The notes beneath the pieces were generated by a model. That model worked only from the letters and a program-made list of their open reading frames with translations, was not told the DNA's origin and ran no database searches. The position numbers and the translations under genes were made by a program. This document shows positions 61,475-64,000 of a stretch of 64,000 bases of DNA, piece after piece (within the stretch, counting starts at the first letter, position 1; the number at the start of each line of letters is the position of its first letter). The stretch is taken from contig NZ_AUXV01000011.1 of the NCBI RefSeq assembly GCF_001625575.1, positions 62,001-126,000 on the forward strand. Reading direction: 5' to 3'. Source of the stretch: Pseudoalteromonas luteoviolacea S2607. GTDB lineage: Bacteria; Pseudomonadota; Gammaproteobacteria; Enterobacterales; Alteromonadaceae.

Positions 61475-62698
61475 TTAGTGCTCGTTTTCATGATGCCGTT
61501 TTTTGTATTGGCTAGGTGTGAGCTTGGTATGTTTTTTAAAGGCAGTATAAAATGCAGATTTAGAGTTGAAGCCCACTGTCATGGCAACATCAAGGATTGT
61601 CTTATCTGTTGTTTGTAAATATTCTTGCGCGGCTATCACACGGTATTTATTGACCAAGTCAAAAAAGCGAATTCCTAGCGTTTCGTTCAACGTTTGCGAT
61701 ATATAGTTGGGTGATGTGTGGATATGTGCTGCGAGCTTTGGCAATGATAAAGCTGCATCAAGGTAAAGTAGGTCGCTCGCCATGGCCTGCTCTATTTTTT
61801 TTGCAATGTTGGCTGCTTGATCTGTACTCAGTGCGCTGCGTTGATATTTTTGTTCCTTGTTACCTGTTTCTTCACTGGCTGCGGCGGACTGGAGCGCGTT
61901 GGTATCTGTATTAGGTGATGAGTTATAAAGCTCTGCGAATCCTGGTTTTTGTCTTAGTCCCCAAAGGGCGAGGCTATATACCACCACAAAAACCATCCAT
62001 GCATTCAACCGTACATCATAATCTATCGGGCTAAAAAGGTTGTCGATAACCAAGTTTACTGCGGCAAATATCCAAGTCCCACCTACGATAATCAGTAGCC
62101 AGTTTAACCAATGGAGTTCTTTTTGTTCGGTTGAAGCAAACACATCTCGAAGTTGTGTGCGGTAAATTCTCAGTCTGATAACAATTTTGAAAGCGTACCA
62201 AGCAGACTGTAATACCCAGCCCAAAACACACAAGAATGCGGATATCAGTAAGCCATAAATGATATTGCGGATAAGGTTAGGTGCTTGTTCAACAACATTG
62301 AGCTCTTCTGTTACTAATATTGCGTGCAAATATTGTGTTGGTAAGCACAGCGCGACTAATGCAATCAAACCGCCAAAAATCGCGGGGACAAAATGCCGGA
62401 TATCCTTGGCTTCAAGCTGCCAGAGTACTTGGGAGGTTAGTCCTTTAGTATATAGCCATAAACAAGGCGCAATTAACAGTAGTGCTGGTAATGACAGCAC
62501 CAGACTGAGCACTTGAAACTGAGGTATGAACTGCTGAATTGATGGCATACAAATGATCATGCCAATCGACATTAAGCACAGCGCCAAAAGCCAATACATT
62601 TGCTTGCCATGTGCGCGTAAAACCAGTTGATGGGTGCTAAAGAGGATGATGCACAGCGTCGCAATATTGAGAGAAAAAAGAATCGGCTGGTCACTCAT
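61475..62698 (-). CDS. AraC-family regulator with N-terminal membrane domain
   Basis: About 407 residues from the ATG at 62698, which has GGAG 7 bases upstream; an earlier in-frame start at 62749 lacks this. Seven or so membrane helices fill the first 260 residues (PILFSLNIATLCIILFST, YWLLALCLMSIGMIICM, VLSLVLSLPALLLIAPCLWL, FVPAIFGGLIALVALCL, IIYGLLISAFLCVLGWVL, WLLIIVGGTWIFAAVNLVI, AWMVFVVVYSLALWGL). The C-terminal AraC HTH pair is LSLPKLAAHIHTSPNYISQT followed by ILDVAMTVGFNSKSAFYTAF and HTKLTPSQYKKRH. It lies upstream of the HDO operon on the same strand and may sense a membrane-soluble signal. Confidence 0.9.
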   Translation of the reverse strand: MSDQPILFSLNIATLCIILFSTHQLVLRAHGKQMYWLLALCLMSIGMIICMPSIQQFIPQFQVLSLVLSLPALLLIAPCLWLYTKGLTSQVLWQLEAKDIRHFVPAIFGGLIALVALCLPTQYLHAILVTEELNVVEQAPNLIRNIIYGLLISAFLCVLGWVLQSAWYAFKIVIRLRIYRTQLRDVFASTEQKELHWLNWLLIIVGGTWIFAAVNLVIDNLFSPIDYDVRLNAWMVFVVVYSLALWGLRQKPGFAELYNSSPNTDTNALQSAAASEETGNKEQKYQRSALSTDQAANIAKKIEQAMASDLLYLDAALSLPKLAAHIHTSPNYISQTLNETLGIRFFDLVNKYRVIAAQEYLQTTDKTILDVAMTVGFNSKSAFYTAFKKHTKLTPSQYKKRHHENEH

Positions 62699-62887
62699 CA
62701 GTTGGCTCCATGATTTTAGTTTTATACTAAAAGTAAGTTTTAATTTCAATATGTTAGTGCTTTTAAAGGCAGTTGTTTTGTGTGCTTTTTAGATGAAAAA
62801 CGTCCTTGCCAATAAGACAGGACGAGACCTTTTTTGGTTTGCGACATAGTAGATGCTCGATTTAGCAAATCCAAAAGAGAGTAACCA

Positions 62888-63595
62888 ATGGCAGCACAAA
62901 TTCAGCATACTAAACAGGTGATTAAATTCAACTGGCCCGTGGTGAGCGGGTTATTACTAATAACAGCGATACCTGGCGTTCCAGCTATTTTTATTATTGC
63001 CTTAGTTTTATTGGGCAGTGGCGCAGTGGCGGGAGTTTCGGATGTTATCAATGCGCAGTATTTTGCAACTCCAGCGGCGATATTAACGCATGCATCGGCT
63101 GGAGTGATCTTCTTTTTGACAATGCCCTGGCAGTTTTCACCTCGCTTGAGAGTATGTCGGCCGAGGCTGCATAAAGTGGGAGGTCGATTGGCTGTCGTGT
63201 CTGGTTGCGTCATGGCTATTTCAGGCGTATGGATGCATTTGATGTTGACACCCAATGAATTAGGAGGGCGTTTTGTGTCGCTGTTGATTATGAGTGTGGC
63301 GATTTGTGGTGCTTTTTGTACTGCCATAGGACATGTAATAAAAGGACGTGTTGTACAGCATAAAAAATGGATGATAAGGGCCGTAGCCCTTGCTTTAGCA
63401 GCTATCACCCCTTTAATTACAGGCGCTTTGTTACAGCTTATATTTGGCGCTTGGGCAGGGGTTTACGAAACGCTATTGGCATTTCACCATAGCTATGACC
63501 GACTCATTGCCATGGTAATTAATTTAACCATTGTGGAAATGGTTATGAGGCAAACGAGTATGGCTCAACCCGGTTCGCCAGCTTTATCTGAGTAG
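62888..63595 (+). CDS. DUF2306-like multi-pass membrane protein
   Basis: A 235-residue protein with six or so membrane helices (VSGLLLITAIPGVPAIFIIA, ILTHASAGVIFFLTMPWQF, VGGRLAVVSGCVMAISGVWM, FVSLLIMSVAICGAFCTAIG, WMIRAVALALAAITPLITG). The pattern LTHASAGVIFFLTMPWQFSP followed by RPRLHKVGGRLAVVSGCVM and VVQHKKWMIRA, with His residues in helices, matches the DUF2306 family, which I recall as of unknown function with possible heme or electron-transfer links. It is divergent from the AraC gene and could be its target. Confidence 0.82.
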   Translation: MAAQIQHTKQVIKFNWPVVSGLLLITAIPGVPAIFIIALVLLGSGAVAGVSDVINAQYFATPAAILTHASAGVIFFLTMPWQFSPRLRVCRPRLHKVGGRLAVVSGCVMAISGVWMHLMLTPNELGGRFVSLLIMSVAICGAFCTAIGHVIKGRVVQHKKWMIRAVALALAAITPLITGALLQLIFGAWAGVYETLLAFHHSYDRLIAMVINLTIVEMVMRQTSMAQPGSPALSE

Positions 63596-63743
63596 TTTTG
63601 TTGAAAATGATGAGGTATGAATATTTATTATCAAAAATAAATTGAAACTGATTTGATTGTAAAAGCCCTTATCAAGAAAAATGTTACTGGTAACCTTAAC
63701 CAGTATGGCCCATGGTAACGAAGATAAACGCAAAGGGGTAAGC

Positions 63744-64000
63744 ATGAAAAAGACCGTTTTAATTACAGGTTCCACTGATGGGATCGGGCTTGCAACCGCA
63801 AGGACATTCTTATCGATGGGGCACCGAGTGCTATTACATGGACGCAGTCAGAGTAAACTAGACTCGGTGTACAGTGAATTGTCAGAGCAGTTTGGCCAAG
63901 AGTTACTGTTTCGTTATCGCGCCGATCTATCCATTGCGCAGGAGTTGAGATCACTTGTTGCAGCAGTGCGTCGAGATCACGATAGCTTGGATGTCCTGAT
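63744..64000 (+). CDS. Short-chain dehydrogenase/reductase, 5' part (partial)
   Basis: The first 85 codons of an SDR-family oxidoreductase, cut by the window end. The cofactor site is KKTVLITGSTDGIGLATART (TGxxxGIG), then GHRVLLHGRSQSKL and YRADLSIAQELRSL with the Asp that normally contacts adenine. The catalytic Ser-Tyr-Lys part is outside. GGGG lies 5-9 bases before the ATG. No partner visible. Confidence 0.9.
   Translation, partial: MKKTVLITGSTDGIGLATARTFLSMGHRVLLHGRSQSKLDSVYSELSEQFGQELLFRYRADLSIAQELRSLVAAVRRDHDSLDVL

Noticed and set aside
1-64000. CRISPR array, tRNA/rRNA genes, insertion sequences, integrase or att sites
   Set aside because: None seen on reading. There is no regular repeat-spacer pattern, no transposase or integrase gene and no clear tRNA-like structure, so the accessory blocks have no visible mobility genes.

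Overview
The window looks like chromosomal DNA of a marine gammaproteobacterium, most probably Pseudoalteromonas. This rests on the F-ATPase–glmU–glmS neighbourhood, a DeoR-type GlmR next to glmS, many TonB-dependent receptors, a CBM5-type/GH5 cellulase and moderately AT-rich DNA. It is an inference, because no rRNA is present. In E. coli atpC, glmU and glmS are contiguous. Here about 8.4 kb of accessory DNA lies between atpC and glmU, and about 24 kb lies between glmU and glmR-glmS.

Layout. 1-0.7 kb: end of atpD, atpC, terminator. 1.1-3.3 kb: a membrane-anchored winged-helix regulator with a beta-propeller-like periplasmic part. 3.3-8.4 kb: a RiPP substrate and regulation block. It holds a Cys-containing double-glycine peptide, a LuxR solo, and a minus-strand run of three paralogous double-glycine precursors, a second LuxR solo and a metallo-beta-lactamase-fold lipoprotein. 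9.0-10.4 kb: glmU. 10.5-18.5 kb: the matching machinery, namely an HlyD adaptor, a C39 peptidase/ABC exporter, LanC and full-length LanB. 18.6-22.7 kb: a small secreted protein, thpR, and an mltD/membrane protein/GH24 lysozyme operon. 22.7-33.1 kb: a TonB receptor, a LytTR regulator, an NtrC-type two-component system and a divergent MacAB-like exporter with a sigma-54-like promoter. 33.1-36.8 kb: aspartic protease, glmR, glmS.

37-40 kb: a second group of small genes. It has two XRE regulators, a peptide with a 15-residue microcin-like double-glycine leader overlapping one XRE gene, a multi-TM protein, a 46-residue Cys peptide and a kinase-like membrane protein that lacks an ATPase domain. 40-50.4 kb: a heme/iron locus. 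On one strand are exbB-exbD-tonB, heme oxygenase and a DUF454 protein. On the other are an ECF sigma factor, a FecR-type anti-sigma factor, an STN-containing TonB receptor and a PKD-repeat lipoprotein. A Fur-like box lies between them. 50.5-55.2 kb: thioredoxin-like protein, GH5 cellulase, chemoreceptor, small Trp-rich protein. 55.2-60.9 kb: a tight six-gene operon resembling a small natural-product pathway (heme-oxygenase-like diiron enzyme, aminotransferase, FAD-NAD(P) protein, cupin, TauE/SafE exporter, O-methyltransferase), preceded by a membrane-bound AraC regulator. The window ends in a DUF2306 protein and a truncated short-chain dehydrogenase.

Most interesting are the class I lanthipeptide-like system, whose three tandem precursors have no cysteine and which is split around glmU, the microcin-like XRE/peptide pair at 39 kb, and the six-gene HDO/cupin operon at 55-61 kb. 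All functional calls come from reading motifs; no database search was run.
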